A stretch of 64,000 nucleotides of DNA. It comes from Mumia quercus. Lineage in GTDB: Bacteria > Actinomycetota > Actinomycetes > Propionibacteriales > Nocardioidaceae. The notes below the pieces were generated by a model that saw nothing but the letters and a program-made list of their open reading frames with translations, was not told the DNA's origin and ran no database searches. Each line of letters opens with the position of its first letter. The first letter of the stretch is position 1. Shown here piece by piece: positions 8,342 through 17,358 of the stretch. The stretch covers positions 616,805-680,804 of the forward strand of contig NZ_JANZYO010000001.1 of the NCBI RefSeq assembly GCF_025506335.1. The letters are read 5' to 3'. The position numbers were made by a program, and so were the translations under genes.

Positions 8342-11300
8342 GTGAAGAAGGCACTGATCGCGGCAGGCGCCGCAGCCGCGCTGACCGTGGGAGGGCTCGC
8401 GGCGATGTCGCCCTCCGTGAACGCGGCTCCGTCGACGGTGGGCACCGTCGTCAGCGACGACCCGGTGAACTGGACCCCGCACGTCCTCGACGGCCGGGTC
8501 AACTCGATCGTCCAGGTCGGTGACCAGATCGTCCTCGGCGGCGAGTTCACGCAGGCACGCGACGACCGACGCAACGACCCCTCGGAGACCGTGGTGCCGC
8601 GCGTCGATCTGCTGGCCTTCGAAGCGGCGACGGGCAAGCTCAGCACGACGTTCACCCCGGAGACCGACGGGTCCGTCAACGTCGTGCTGCCGGCCGGGGA
8701 CGGCGAGTCCGTCTACGTGGGCGGCTCCTTCACGACGATCGCCGGCCAGCCCGCGAAGAACCTCGCGCGCATCCGGGTGTCGGACGGCTCTGTGGTGCCC
8801 GGGTTCGACGGCGGCTCGCCGACCGGCGTGGTCAAGGACCTGCGCCTTGCCGGCGGTCGGTTGTACGTCGCGGGGATGTTCACCCACATCCAGGGCAAGC
8901 GGCAGCCCGCCCTGGCCACTCTCGACCCCGAGACGGGCGCCTTCGACCCGTTCGTCGCGAACGCGTTCGAGGGCGTGCACAACAGCGGCTTCACCGGGGT
9001 CCAGAAGATCGACGTCGACCCGCAGGCCACGCGTCTGGTCGCGATCGGCAACTTCGCGACGGTGGACGGCGCGGCCAACCACCAGATCGTCATGCTGGAC
9101 GTCTCCGGGTCCCAGTCCGCCGTCTCGGGCTTCCACACAAATTTCTACACGCAGGCGTGCTCGCAGTCCTTCGACTCCTACATGCGAGACCTCGACTTCT
9201 CGCCGGACGGCTCGTTCTTCGTCATCTCCACGACGGGCGCGTACGGCGGCCAGAACGCCCCCTGCGACACCACCGCGCGGTTCGAGAAGGACCGGGTCGG
9301 CACCAACCTCCAGCCGTCGTGGATCGCGTCCACGGGCGGCGACACCACGTACGCCGTGGAGATCACCGACGCCGCCGTCTACACCGGCGGTCATGCGCGC
9401 TGGCAGAACAACCCCTTCTCGGGTGACCGCGCGGGGCAGGGCGCGGTCTCGCGGCCCGGCATCGCGGCTCTCGACCCCGTCAACGGTCTGCCGCGCACGT
9501 GGAACCCGACCCGGACCCGTGGTGTGGGTGTCTTCGACTTCCTCGTCAACGACCAGGGCCTGTGGGTGGGTTCTGACACCGACCGGATCGGTGCGTACGA
9601 GTACCACGGCCGGATCGCGCTGATGCCGCTGGCCGGGGGCACCCCGGTCGACAAGGTCACGACGCCCCAGCTGCCGAACGACCTCTACCTGGCGAACACG
9701 AACGGGAGCCTCACCAAGCGTCCCTTCACCGGCGCGAAGCCGTCCGCTGCGCAGTCCGCCCCGTCGGGCGGGATCAACTGGAACTCCGCCCGCGGCGCCT
9801 TCATGGTGAACGGCTACCTCTACGCCGCGTGGTCCGACGGCAGCTTCAGTCGACGCACCTTCGACGGCTCGACGTACGGTCCCGTGGAGCAGGTCAACAC
9901 GGCCGACCTCCTGACCAACCTGTCGGACTGGGACTCCGACGCGGCGACGGCGACGGGCATGTTCTTCGACGAGGGGCGCCTGTACTACACGCGCAGCGGC
10001 TCCTCGAGCCTCTTCTACCGCTACTTCACTCCGGAGAGCGGAGTCGTCGGGGCGAAGCGGCTCACCGCGAGCACGGGCGTCTCGGGCATCAGCTTCTCGG
10101 GTGTCCGTTCGATGGTCCTCGGCGGCGACAAGCTGGTCTTCACGACGAGCCTCAGCGAGCTCAAGCAGATCGACTGGCAGCGCGGTCCGATCGCCGGCGC
10201 TCCCGTGGCCGGCACGGCGACCACGCTCTCCTCGCCGTTCACGGACGGTCAGTCGTGGTCGAGCGTCCGGTCGATGTTCCTGTTCCAGGACGCCGACGGT
10301 GACGGGGTCCCGCTCCCGCCGACCGCGGAGTTCACGTCGTCGTGCACCAGCCTCGACTGCGCGCTCGACGCCACCGATTCGACCGCGCCGTCGTCGGTGA
10401 TCGAGTCCTACGCCTGGGACTTCGGCGACGGGACGTCGGGCACGGGCGCGACGGCCGACCACCGCTACGCGGCGTCGGGCACCTACGACGTCACCCTGAC
10501 GGTCACCAACCGCAAGGGCACCGCGACCAGCACCACCAAGCAGGTCCAGGTCACCCGTGTGAACGAGGCGCCGGTCGCCGCGTTCACCACGAGCTGCGAC
10601 GAGCTGACCTGCACCTTCGACGGTGCGGAGTCCAGCGACCCCGACGGCACGATCGCGTCGTACGAGTGGAGCTTCGAGGCGGGCGCGTCGGCGACCGGCA
10701 AGAGCGTGACGCACGAGTTCACCGACGGCGGGACCTACGCCGTCACACTCACGGTGACCGACTCCGACGGCGCCACCGCGTCGACGGAGCATGACGTGGT
10801 CGTGGCTCGGACGGCGCTGGCGTTCGTCGGTGCCTCGAGCACCAACGGCAACCGCACCTCGCACCCGCTCGCGGTCCCCTCGGGCACCGAGGTCGGGGAC
10901 ACGTTGGTCCTGTTCTTCACGGGCAACTCGAGCACGAGCACGGCTGCGGACCCCGCTGGCTGGGAGCCGCTCGCCGTCGGTGACGCCGACGGGATCGCCG
11001 CGCGGGCCTGGACTCGCACGGCGACGGCCGCCGACGTCGGCGGGACCGTGACCGTGACGACGAGCGGCACTGTGAAGGCGGACCTCTCGCTCGCCGTCTA
11101 CCGCTCGAACGGTGACGGTGCCGCGGTCGTGAGCGCGGCCGGCTCCGCGGCGACGGGCCCGGTGACGACGTTCGCGAGCCCGGGTCTCACCTCGCCGGGC
11201 GGTCCCACGTGGCTGCTGAGCTACTTCGCCGTGAAGTCCAGCGACACGACGGCGATCACCGTCTCGGGACTGGAGCAGCGCGCCAGCTCGGAGGGTGCCG

Positions 11301-11437
11301 GTGGCGGTCGGATCTCCGCGCTGCTCGGCGACTCCGGTGGCGCCGTCCCGGCAGGGGCGGTGGGTGGGCTCTCGGCCACGCTGAGCCCCAACGGCAGCCG
11401 TGCGGCCACCTTCTCGGTGCTCGTCACGGCCCAGTGA
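8342..11437 (+). CDS. Giant secreted beta-propeller / PKD protein, paralogue 1
   Basis: Secreted protein of 1031 residues and unknown role, one of three paralogues in this locus. Residues 1-28 are a signal peptide. From about 40 to 640 there are repeated blade-like units (GDQIVLGGEFTQ, SVYVGGSFTTIAG, RLYVAGMFTHI, SGSSSLFYRYFTPESG) that should fold as one or more beta-propellers. Two PKD domains follow (about 655-740 and 745-825, with YAWDFGDGTSG and YEWSFEAG), each with a paired Cys motif (SSCTSLDC, TSCDELTC). The C-terminal about 200 residues (SSTNGNRTSH onward) form a beta-rich domain shared by all three paralogues. No sortase or anchor motif is seen. A hairpin terminator separates it from paralogue 2. 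It could bind or organise the surface polymer. Confidence 0.85.
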   Translation: MKKALIAAGAAAALTVGGLAAMSPSVNAAPSTVGTVVSDDPVNWTPHVLDGRVNSIVQVGDQIVLGGEFTQARDDRRNDPSETVVPRVDLLAFEAATGKLSTTFTPETDGSVNVVLPAGDGESVYVGGSFTTIAGQPAKNLARIRVSDGSVVPGFDGGSPTGVVKDLRLAGGRLYVAGMFTHIQGKRQPALATLDPETGAFDPFVANAFEGVHNSGFTGVQKIDVDPQATRLVAIGNFATVDGAANHQIVMLDVSGSQSAVSGFHTNFYTQACSQSFDSYMRDLDFSPDGSFFVISTTGAYGGQNAPCDTTARFEKDRVGTNLQPSWIASTGGDTTYAVEITDAAVYTGGHARWQNNPFSGDRAGQGAVSRPGIAALDPVNGLPRTWNPTRTRGVGVFDFLVNDQGLWVGSDTDRIGAYEYHGRIALMPLAGGTPVDKVTTPQLPNDLYLANTNGSLTKRPFTGAKPSAAQSAPSGGINWNSARGAFMVNGYLYAAWSDGSFSRRTFDGSTYGPVEQVNTADLLTNLSDWDSDAATATGMFFDEGRLYYTRSGSSSLFYRYFTPESGVVGAKRLTASTGVSGISFSGVRSMVLGGDKLVFTTSLSELKQIDWQRGPIAGAPVAGTATTLSSPFTDGQSWSSVRSMFLFQDADGDGVPLPPTAEFTSSCTSLDCALDATDSTAPSSVIESYAWDFGDGTSGTGATADHRYAASGTYDVTLTVTNRKGTATSTTKQVQVTRVNEAPVAAFTTSCDELTCTFDGAESSDPDGTIASYEWSFEAGASATGKSVTHEFTDGGTYAVTLTVTDSDGATASTEHDVVVARTALAFVGASSTNGNRTSHPLAVPSGTEVGDTLVLFFTGNSSTSTAADPAGWEPLAVGDADGIAARAWTRTATAADVGGTVTVTTSGTVKADLSLAVYRSNGDGAAVVSAAGSAATGPVTTFASPGLTSPGGPTWLLSYFAVKSSDTTAITVSGLEQRASSEGAGGGRISALLGDSGGAVPAGAVGGLSATLSPNGSRAATFSVLVTAQ

Positions 11438-11442
11438 GTGGA

Positions 11443-11475
11443 GGGGTTGCGCCCGGCCAAACTGGGCGCAACCCC
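11443..11475 (+). terminator. Hairpin terminator between the propeller/PKD paralogues
   Basis: Perfect 12-bp stem (GGGGTTGCGCCC at 11443-11454 with its complement at 11464-11475) around a 9-base loop, 5 bases after the stop of paralogue 1. It implies that paralogue 2 has its own promoter; a TAGACT -10-like hexamer lies at 11515-11520. Confidence 0.75.
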
Positions 11476-11568
11476 CACATTCTGAAAACGCACTCGTGGG
11501 TCGAGGCGTCTGCTTAGACTCCGTGAGATATCGCCGTCGAGCGCCATACCAGTCACCGGGGGACCCCT

Positions 11569-14500
11569 ATGAAGCGCTTACTCGCCGTCATCGGCTCGAG
11601 CGTCCTCGTCGTCAGCGCGATGCTCACCTCTCCCGCGCTCGTGTCCTCGGCAGCAGCGGCGACACCGACGAACGGCAACCTCGTCAGCGCGGACCCGGCC
11701 GACTTCACCCCGCACGTGCTCGACGGCAGGGTCAACTCGATCGCCCAGGTGGGCGGCACGATGGTGCTCGGCGGGTCGTTCACCCGGACGCGCAACAGCA
11801 CGAGCGCGACGGAGATCGCCCGAACGAACCTGGTCGCGTTCAACGCGACCACCGGCCAGATCACGTCCTTCGCCCCGAACCCGAACGGCACGGTCAACGT
11901 CGTCATCCCCGCCGGTGACGGCCAGAGCGTCTACGTCGGCGGGTCGTTCACCTCGATCGCCGGTCAGTCGGCGAAGAACCTCGCGCGCATCCGGGTGTCG
12001 GACGGTGCCCTCGTCGCCGGCTTCAACGGCGGCTCGCCGACCGGCGTGGTCAAGGACCTGCGGCTCGCCGGCGGACGCCTCTGGGTCGCGGGGGCGTTCA
12101 CTCACATCCAGGGCAAGCGGCAGCCGGCGCTGGCGACGATCAACCCCTCGACGGGCGCGTTCGACCCGTTCATGGGCCTGGCGATCGAGGGCGTCCACAA
12201 CGGCGGCTACACCACCGTCAGCAAGATCGACGTCGATCCTGCCGCCTCGCGCCTGGTCGCCGTCGGCAACTTCGACACCCTCGCCGGCGCCAAGAACCAC
12301 CAGGCCTTCATGCTCGACACCTCCGGCGGTGCTGCGGCGCCCTCGGCGTTCCAGACGAGCTACTACGAGACGCCGTGCTCGCAGTCCTTCGACTCCTACA
12401 TGCGAGACGTCGACTTCTCTCCGGACGGCACGTTCTTCGTCATCAGCACCACGGGCGCGTACGGGGGCCCCGACGTCGCCTGCGACACGACCGCGCGTTT
12501 CGAGGAGAGCTCGACAGGAACCGGCGTCCAGCCGTCGTGGGTCGACGCGACCGGCGGCGACACCACGTACGGGGCCGAGATCACCGACAACGCCGTCTAC
12601 GTCGGCGGACACCAGCGCTGGCAGAACAACCCGTACGCCGGTGACACCCCGGGAGCAGGGGCGGTCGCGCGTCCGGGGATCGCGGCGCTGGATCCCCAGA
12701 ACGGCCTGCCGATGAGCTGGAACCCCACCAGGACCCGGGGTGTCGGCGTCTTCGACTTCCTCTTGACCTCCCAGGGCCTGTGGGTCGGTTCGGACACCGA
12801 GCGCATCGGAGCTTTCGAGTACCACGGCCGCATCGCGCTGATGCCGGCCAACGGGACTGCGGTGCCTCGTGTGACGACGCCCGGCCTGCCCAACGAGATC
12901 TACCAGGCGGGCACCCTCGGGTCGGCCAGCGACCCGCGCGTCCTCTACCGCGTGAACGCCGCGGGCCCCGAGCTCAGCGCCGCGAAGGGCATCGACTGGG
13001 CCGCCGACACCGACGCGTCGCCCAGCCCGTACCACAACGCCGGCAACAACCGCGCTGGATGGGGGACGGTCGGAAGCGTCGACTCGACGGTGCCTGCCGG
13101 TACCCCGGTGGACCTCTTCAGCTCGGAGATGTGGGACGGCGGAGGGGGCGAGGAGATGCACTGGGGCTTCCCGGTGCCTGCCGGGACCCGCGTGCAGGTC
13201 CGGCTCTACTTCGCCAACCAGTGCTCGTGCACCGACGACCCGGGTGAGCGGCGGTTCAGCGTCGCCGTCGACGGCAGCACCGTGCTCCCCGACTTCGACA
13301 TCGTCGCCGCCGTGGGCCACAACCGCGCCACCATGCGGACGTTCGACGTGACCAGCGACGGCAACGTGGACATCGACTTCGGCCACATCGTCGAGAACCC
13401 GCTCATCAACGGGATCGAGATCATCAACCTCGACATCCCGGAGTCGCCGAGCACGGCGGGCTCGCTGACGAAGCGCTCCTACAACGCCGGGACGGTCGGC
13501 CCGTCGGTCACCGCACCCGCAGGCGGGATCGACTGGAACCAGACGCGCGGGGCGTTCATGGTCAACGGCCAGCTCTACCTCGCGATGGCTGACGGGTCGT
13601 TCAGCCGGAGGTCGTTCGACGGCACCGGCTTCGGAGCGTCCTCCCCGGTCGACACGGCCGACCAGCTCGTCCCGCTGGCGGCCTGGCGCAGCGACGCCTC
13701 GCAGGCCACCGGGATGTTCCTCGACGACGGGCGGCTCTACTTCACCCGTGCGGGCTCGTCGTCGTTGTACTACCGGTACTTCACCCCCGAGAGCGGCGTG
13801 GTGGGTGCCAAGCAGCTGGTGGCGAGCGGGAACGTCGACGGGATCGACTTCTCGAAGGTGAAGGGGATGTTCTCGACCGGCGAGAAGCTGTTCTGGGCGA
13901 CGGCCGACGGCAACCTCCACCGCATCGACTGGCAGCGCGGCGCCCGCCACGGGCAGCCCGTCGCCGGCACCCACGCCGTGGTGTCCGGCCCGGCGGTCGA
14001 CGGCAACGCGTGGGCGAGCCGGGCGATGTTCCTCTTCCAGAACGCCGACGGCAACGGCGCGGGCCTTCCGCCGGCGGCGAGCTTCGAGAGCCAGTGCGAC
14101 AGTCTGACGTGCGCGTTCGACTCGAGCGAGAGCACGGCTCCAGGAGGAACGATCTCCTCGTACGCCTGGAGTTTCGGGGACGGCGCGACCTCGACCGCGG
14201 CGAACCCCTCGCACACGTACGCAGCCAACGGGAAGTACACCGTGACCCTGACGGTCACCACGCAGGCGGGTGCGAGCGCGACGACCACGCGCCTCATCAC
14301 CGTCACCCGGGTCAACAAGGCACCCACGGCCGAGTTCGACGTCACGTGCGACCAGCTCGTGTGCGCGTTCGACGCCTCGTCGTCGACGGACCCTGACGGT
14401 GAGATCGTGTCGTACGGCTGGAAGATCGGCACCGCCACCGCGCAAGGGGTCACGACGCAGCACGAGTTCGCCGCGGCGGGGACCTATCCGGTCACGCTGA

Positions 14501-15195
14501 CCGTCACCGACAACGAAGGCGCTCAGCGCCAGGTGACTCGCGACGTCGCGGTCACGACTGCGCCGGCACCCGCGCTGGGGCACGTCGCCGCGGCGAGCAC
14601 GAACGGCAACAGGTCGGTCCACGCCGTCGCCATCCCGGCGGCCGTCCAGGCAGGAGACCAGCTGATCGCCACCTTGAACGTCAACTCCTCGACGGTGACC
14701 GTGACTCCGCCGGCCGGCTGGACGGAGATCGCCTCGGCCGACGCGGACGGCTTCCGTACGCGCGCGTGGGCGAGGACCGCGGTCGCCTCCGACGCCGGTG
14801 CGACCCTCACCGCCGGGACCTCGGCTCTCGCGAAGTCGGCCTTCACCGTCGCCGCGTACCGGTCGAACACCGGCAAGGTGACGGTCGCCGAGGCGAAGCT
14901 CTCGTCCTCGTCTGCGGTGACGTCGGCGACGTCACCCACGGTCACGGGCGTCGCGGGCGGTTGGCTGGTCACCTCCTGGGGAGTGAAGTCGAGCAACGTC
15001 CTCTCCTGGCAGCTTCCGACGGGCTCGGCGGTCCGCTCGACGTCGACCGGGAGTGGGGGCGGAGCGGTCTCCGACGCCCTCGTCGACAGCGGTGGTCCGC
15101 TCACGACGGGTCCTGCCGGCGGGCTCACCGCCACCTTCGGCGCGCAGGTGAGCCGCGCCGCGGCTGTCTCCCTCGTCCTCAAGGCGGTGCCGTGA
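11569..15195 (+). CDS. Giant secreted beta-propeller / malectin / PKD protein, paralogue 2
   Basis: Paralogue of the preceding gene, 1208 residues, with the same order: signal peptide (1-28), propeller blades, two PKD domains (YAWSFGDGATS and YGWKIGTATA), each with a Cys pair, and the C-terminal SSTNGNRS domain. It differs by about 170 extra residues (about 450-625) that read as a malectin-type carbohydrate-binding domain: YRVNAAG, the GWGTVGS stretch, then EMHWGFPVPAGTRVQVRLYF and NGIEIINLD. The insert sits exactly between two propeller segments that are contiguous in paralogue 1, which suggests a domain insertion or loss. The stop overlaps the next glycosyltransferase start (GTGA), tying this protein to polymer assembly. 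Confidence 0.85.
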   Translation: MKRLLAVIGSSVLVVSAMLTSPALVSSAAAATPTNGNLVSADPADFTPHVLDGRVNSIAQVGGTMVLGGSFTRTRNSTSATEIARTNLVAFNATTGQITSFAPNPNGTVNVVIPAGDGQSVYVGGSFTSIAGQSAKNLARIRVSDGALVAGFNGGSPTGVVKDLRLAGGRLWVAGAFTHIQGKRQPALATINPSTGAFDPFMGLAIEGVHNGGYTTVSKIDVDPAASRLVAVGNFDTLAGAKNHQAFMLDTSGGAAAPSAFQTSYYETPCSQSFDSYMRDVDFSPDGTFFVISTTGAYGGPDVACDTTARFEESSTGTGVQPSWVDATGGDTTYGAEITDNAVYVGGHQRWQNNPYAGDTPGAGAVARPGIAALDPQNGLPMSWNPTRTRGVGVFDFLLTSQGLWVGSDTERIGAFEYHGRIALMPANGTAVPRVTTPGLPNEIYQAGTLGSASDPRVLYRVNAAGPELSAAKGIDWAADTDASPSPYHNAGNNRAGWGTVGSVDSTVPAGTPVDLFSSEMWDGGGGEEMHWGFPVPAGTRVQVRLYFANQCSCTDDPGERRFSVAVDGSTVLPDFDIVAAVGHNRATMRTFDVTSDGNVDIDFGHIVENPLINGIEIINLDIPESPSTAGSLTKRSYNAGTVGPSVTAPAGGIDWNQTRGAFMVNGQLYLAMADGSFSRRSFDGTGFGASSPVDTADQLVPLAAWRSDASQATGMFLDDGRLYFTRAGSSSLYYRYFTPESGVVGAKQLVASGNVDGIDFSKVKGMFSTGEKLFWATADGNLHRIDWQRGARHGQPVAGTHAVVSGPAVDGNAWASRAMFLFQNADGNGAGLPPAASFESQCDSLTCAFDSSESTAPGGTISSYAWSFGDGATSTAANPSHTYAANGKYTVTLTVTTQAGASATTTRLITVTRVNKAPTAEFDVTCDQLVCAFDASSSTDPDGEIVSYGWKIGTATAQGVTTQHEFAAAGTYPVTLTVTDNEGAQRQVTRDVAVTTAPAPALGHVAAASTNGNRSVHAVAIPAAVQAGDQLIATLNVNSSTVTVTPPAGWTEIASADADGFRTRAWARTAVASDAGATLTAGTSALAKSAFTVAAYRSNTGKVTVAEAKLSSSSAVTSATSPTVTGVAGGWLVTSWGVKSSNVLSWQLPTGSAVRSTSTGSGGGAVSDALVDSGGPLTTGPAGGLTATFGAQVSRAAAVSLVLKAVP

Positions 15196-15950
15196 CCTTC
15201 TCCGACATCCCGTCCGTTCCCGTCGGACCGTTCGCGGTCGCCGACCTCACCCGGCACGACCTGGTGCGGACGATCGTGGCGCGCGGCAGCGGCGCCGACC
15301 AGCCCGTGGTGGCGTACGCGCTGCACGTCGGTGGTCTCAACGCCCGCCGCGACCCCGAGTTCGTGGGGTCGATGGAGCGAGCCGACGTGATCTACGCCGA
15401 CGGCGGCTCGGTGGTCCTCGCGGCCCGCGCGGCGGGAGCCCGCTCGATCGAACGCGCTCCCACCACAGACATCGGCTGGGACCTGCTCCACGAGCTGCGG
15501 GCGACCAGGGGCCGACGGCCCACCGTGGCGCTGATCGGCGGTCCGGAGGGCCTCGCGGAGCGGGCGGCAGCGGCGCTCGAGGCCGGCGCCGACGTGTCCG
15601 TCGTCCTCACGGCGCACGGCTACGTCGAAGACTGGGAGCCGATCGTCGAGAAGGTGCGCAAGGTGAGCCCGGACATGCTCGTCGTGGGCCTGGGCGCTCC
15701 TCGCGAGATGCTCTGGGTCGACCGGTGGAGGGCGCAGCTTCCACCGTCGATCGTGCTCACCTGCGGCGGCTGGTTCGGCTATCTCGCGGGGGAGGAGCAG
15801 CGAGCGCCTCGCCTCCTGCGGCGAGCGGGGCTGGAGTGGATCGCCCGCCTGGCCCAGGCGCCGACGCGCCTGGGACCGCGCTACGTCCGCGGGCTGTGGT
15901 CGACCCTCGTCGTCACGGTCGACGCGCGGAGGAAGCGGAGGTCGAGGTGA
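15192..15950 (+). CDS. WecG/TagA/CpsF family glycosyltransferase (GT26)
   Basis: Cytoplasmic or membrane-associated transferase of the family that adds the second sugar (ManNAc or ManNAcA in known members) to undecaprenyl-PP-linked acceptors in wall teichoic acid and capsule synthesis. Visible family features: ADG in the first third (VIYADGGSVV), TDIGWDLLHEL, ALIGGPEGLAERAA, VVGLGAPREMLW and the C-terminal RAPRLLRRAGLEWIARL segment. 252 residues from GTG 15192, a normal length. It overlaps the stop of the malectin/PKD gene and the start of the next gene by 4 bases each, so the three are translated together. The sugar is not predictable from sequence. Confidence 0.9.
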   Translation: MTFSDIPSVPVGPFAVADLTRHDLVRTIVARGSGADQPVVAYALHVGGLNARRDPEFVGSMERADVIYADGGSVVLAARAAGARSIERAPTTDIGWDLLHELRATRGRRPTVALIGGPEGLAERAAAALEAGADVSVVLTAHGYVEDWEPIVEKVRKVSPDMLVVGLGAPREMLWVDRWRAQLPPSIVLTCGGWFGYLAGEEQRAPRLLRRAGLEWIARLAQAPTRLGPRYVRGLWSTLVVTVDARRKRRSR

Positions 15951-16735
15951 GGCGCGTGCGCCGTACGGCCGCGGGGATCGTGGCGCTGATGGCGACGGCC
16001 GTCGCGCTGAGCGCCTGCCAAGACGCTCCGGCGGGGGCGGACCTGCCGTCCTCGGCGCCGACGGCGACCCAGGCCACGCCGGTCCTGGACCTGCGGTTCG
16101 ACGCCGGCCTGGTGAACGACGGGGAGCTCGACGCCGAGATTCGCGAGCTCGCCTCCGGTGCCGGCGTCACGTTCGTCGCTGCCGGTGCGGGTGGCGGGCG
16201 TGCGATCGCTTTCCCGGACGCCCGGCAGAGCCGCGTCGTCATCACCGTGCTCGACCGGGGGTCGACGGGTCTCCTCGACCCGGGCCGCCGGCCGTTCGTC
16301 CTCGGCGCCGACGTCCGCCTGGACCGGCTCGAGGCCGGTGACGACCTCGACAACGGAGAGAACGTCGTCCAGCGCGGACTCTTCGACGACGGCTCGCAGT
16401 ACAAGCTGCAGCTCGACCACGGCTACCCGTCGTGCCTGGTCACCGGCTCGACCGGTCGGGTGTTCGCGAAGTCGCAGGCCCAGCTCGCCCCTGGGTCGTG
16501 GTACAGGCTGGAGTGCCGTCGGGTGCGCGACGACCTCACCGTGGTGGTGCGCGACCTCGCGGCCGACCGCACGCTCGACCAGGTCACCGCCTCGGGGCCG
16601 ATCGGCGACGTCGCGGTGCCGGCGACCGTCCCGCTCACCATCGGGGCGAAGGCCGGGGCGAACGGGGCGTTCCTCGCCTCGAGCACCGACCAGTTCGACG
16701 GCGCCCTCGACAATGTCCTCTTCGCCGTCGACTGA
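15947..16735 (+). CDS. Lipoprotein with LamG/concanavalin-like lectin fold
   Basis: 262-residue lipoprotein. The signal sequence ends in the lipobox LSAC, so the protein should be lipid-anchored on the outer face of the membrane. The rest looks like a single LamG/concanavalin A-like jelly roll: FVLGADVRLDRL, NVVQRGLFDDGSQYKLQL, WYRLECRRV and DQFDGALDNVLFA are typical strands, and two Cys (in SCLV and LECR) could pair. This suggests sugar binding or a structural role rather than catalysis. The start overlaps the glycosyltransferase stop as GTGA, and the following gene is convergent, ending 1 base away. Confidence 0.75.
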   Translation: MRRVRRTAAGIVALMATAVALSACQDAPAGADLPSSAPTATQATPVLDLRFDAGLVNDGELDAEIRELASGAGVTFVAAGAGGGRAIAFPDARQSRVVITVLDRGSTGLLDPGRRPFVLGADVRLDRLEAGDDLDNGENVVQRGLFDDGSQYKLQLDHGYPSCLVTGSTGRVFAKSQAQLAPGSWYRLECRRVRDDLTVVVRDLAADRTLDQVTASGPIGDVAVPATVPLTIGAKAGANGAFLASSTDQFDGALDNVLFAVD

Positions 16736-16736
16736 G

Positions 16737-17228
16737 TCAGCCGACCGAGAAGGAGAGGGTCGAGTAGCCCAGCGCGTCCAGCCAGCCGTCACCGGTCCGC
16801 GCGACCTCGCCGTACGCCGGCAGGTCGGGCTCGTCGGCAGCCCGGGCCAGACCGCGAGCACCTGCCGCGACCTTGCGCAGCTCCTCGGCGCCGGGGCACG
16901 ACGCCGAGCGACGGGCGAGGCGGGTCGTCTGGCGAGCGAAGGAGCGGGCATAGTCCGCGTGGTCCTCGCGGCCGACGGAGCTCACGACGCGGTCCCAGTT
17001 GCGGAGCACCAGCCGCACCCGCGGCGTCGTCAGGGAGCAGTCGTCGGCGACCGGGCCTCGGGCTGCGGGTTCGGCGGGGGCGTCCTCGCTGGCGGTGACC
17101 TCGGCCGACGGCGTCGAGGCCGAGTCCGCGGAGCGCGGTGGCGTAGCATCGTCCTCGCCCGAGCAGGCGGTGACCGAGGCCACCAGCAGCACCCCGACCA
17201 GCGCGACAGCAGAAACAGACGTGCGCAC
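16737..17228 (-). CDS. Small putative lipoprotein of unknown function
   Basis: 163 residues from a GTG start; a signal sequence ends in the lipobox VTAC followed by an acidic, proline/serine-rich linker (SGEDDATPP through about residue 60). The remaining helical region contains Cys in DDCSL and ASCPGAEE that could form a disulfide. I recognise no family. The GTG at 17228 is preferred to one ten codons upstream because GGAAGGGA lies before it and because it gives a cleaner signal peptide. It is convergent with the LamG lipoprotein and divergent from the polymerase gene. Confidence 0.65.
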   Translation of the reverse strand: MRTSVSAVALVGVLLVASVTACSGEDDATPPRSADSASTPSAEVTASEDAPAEPAARGPVADDCSLTTPRVRLVLRNWDRVVSSVGREDHADYARSFARQTTRLARRSASCPGAEELRKVAAGARGLARAADEPDLPAYGEVARTGDGWLDALGYSTLSFSVG

Positions 17229-17358
17229 CCTGCGTCCCTTCCCGAGAAGTCTCCTCACAGCGTAGGCGCGCGGACGTACGTTTGTGCGGGTTTGGCTGAA
17301 GCAAGGCCACCGGCTCGCTTAGTCTCGTTCCATCCTCACACGACCTGAAAGTGCTGCT

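Noticed and set aside
6905..10864. Long minus-strand open frame of about 1300 codons
   Set aside because: It is the antisense shadow of two real genes in very high-GC DNA; its translation is Arg/Gly/Asp-rich with no domain.
11578..14622. Minus-strand open frame of about 1000 codons
   Set aside because: Antisense of the malectin/PKD gene; no signal, domain or ribosome site.
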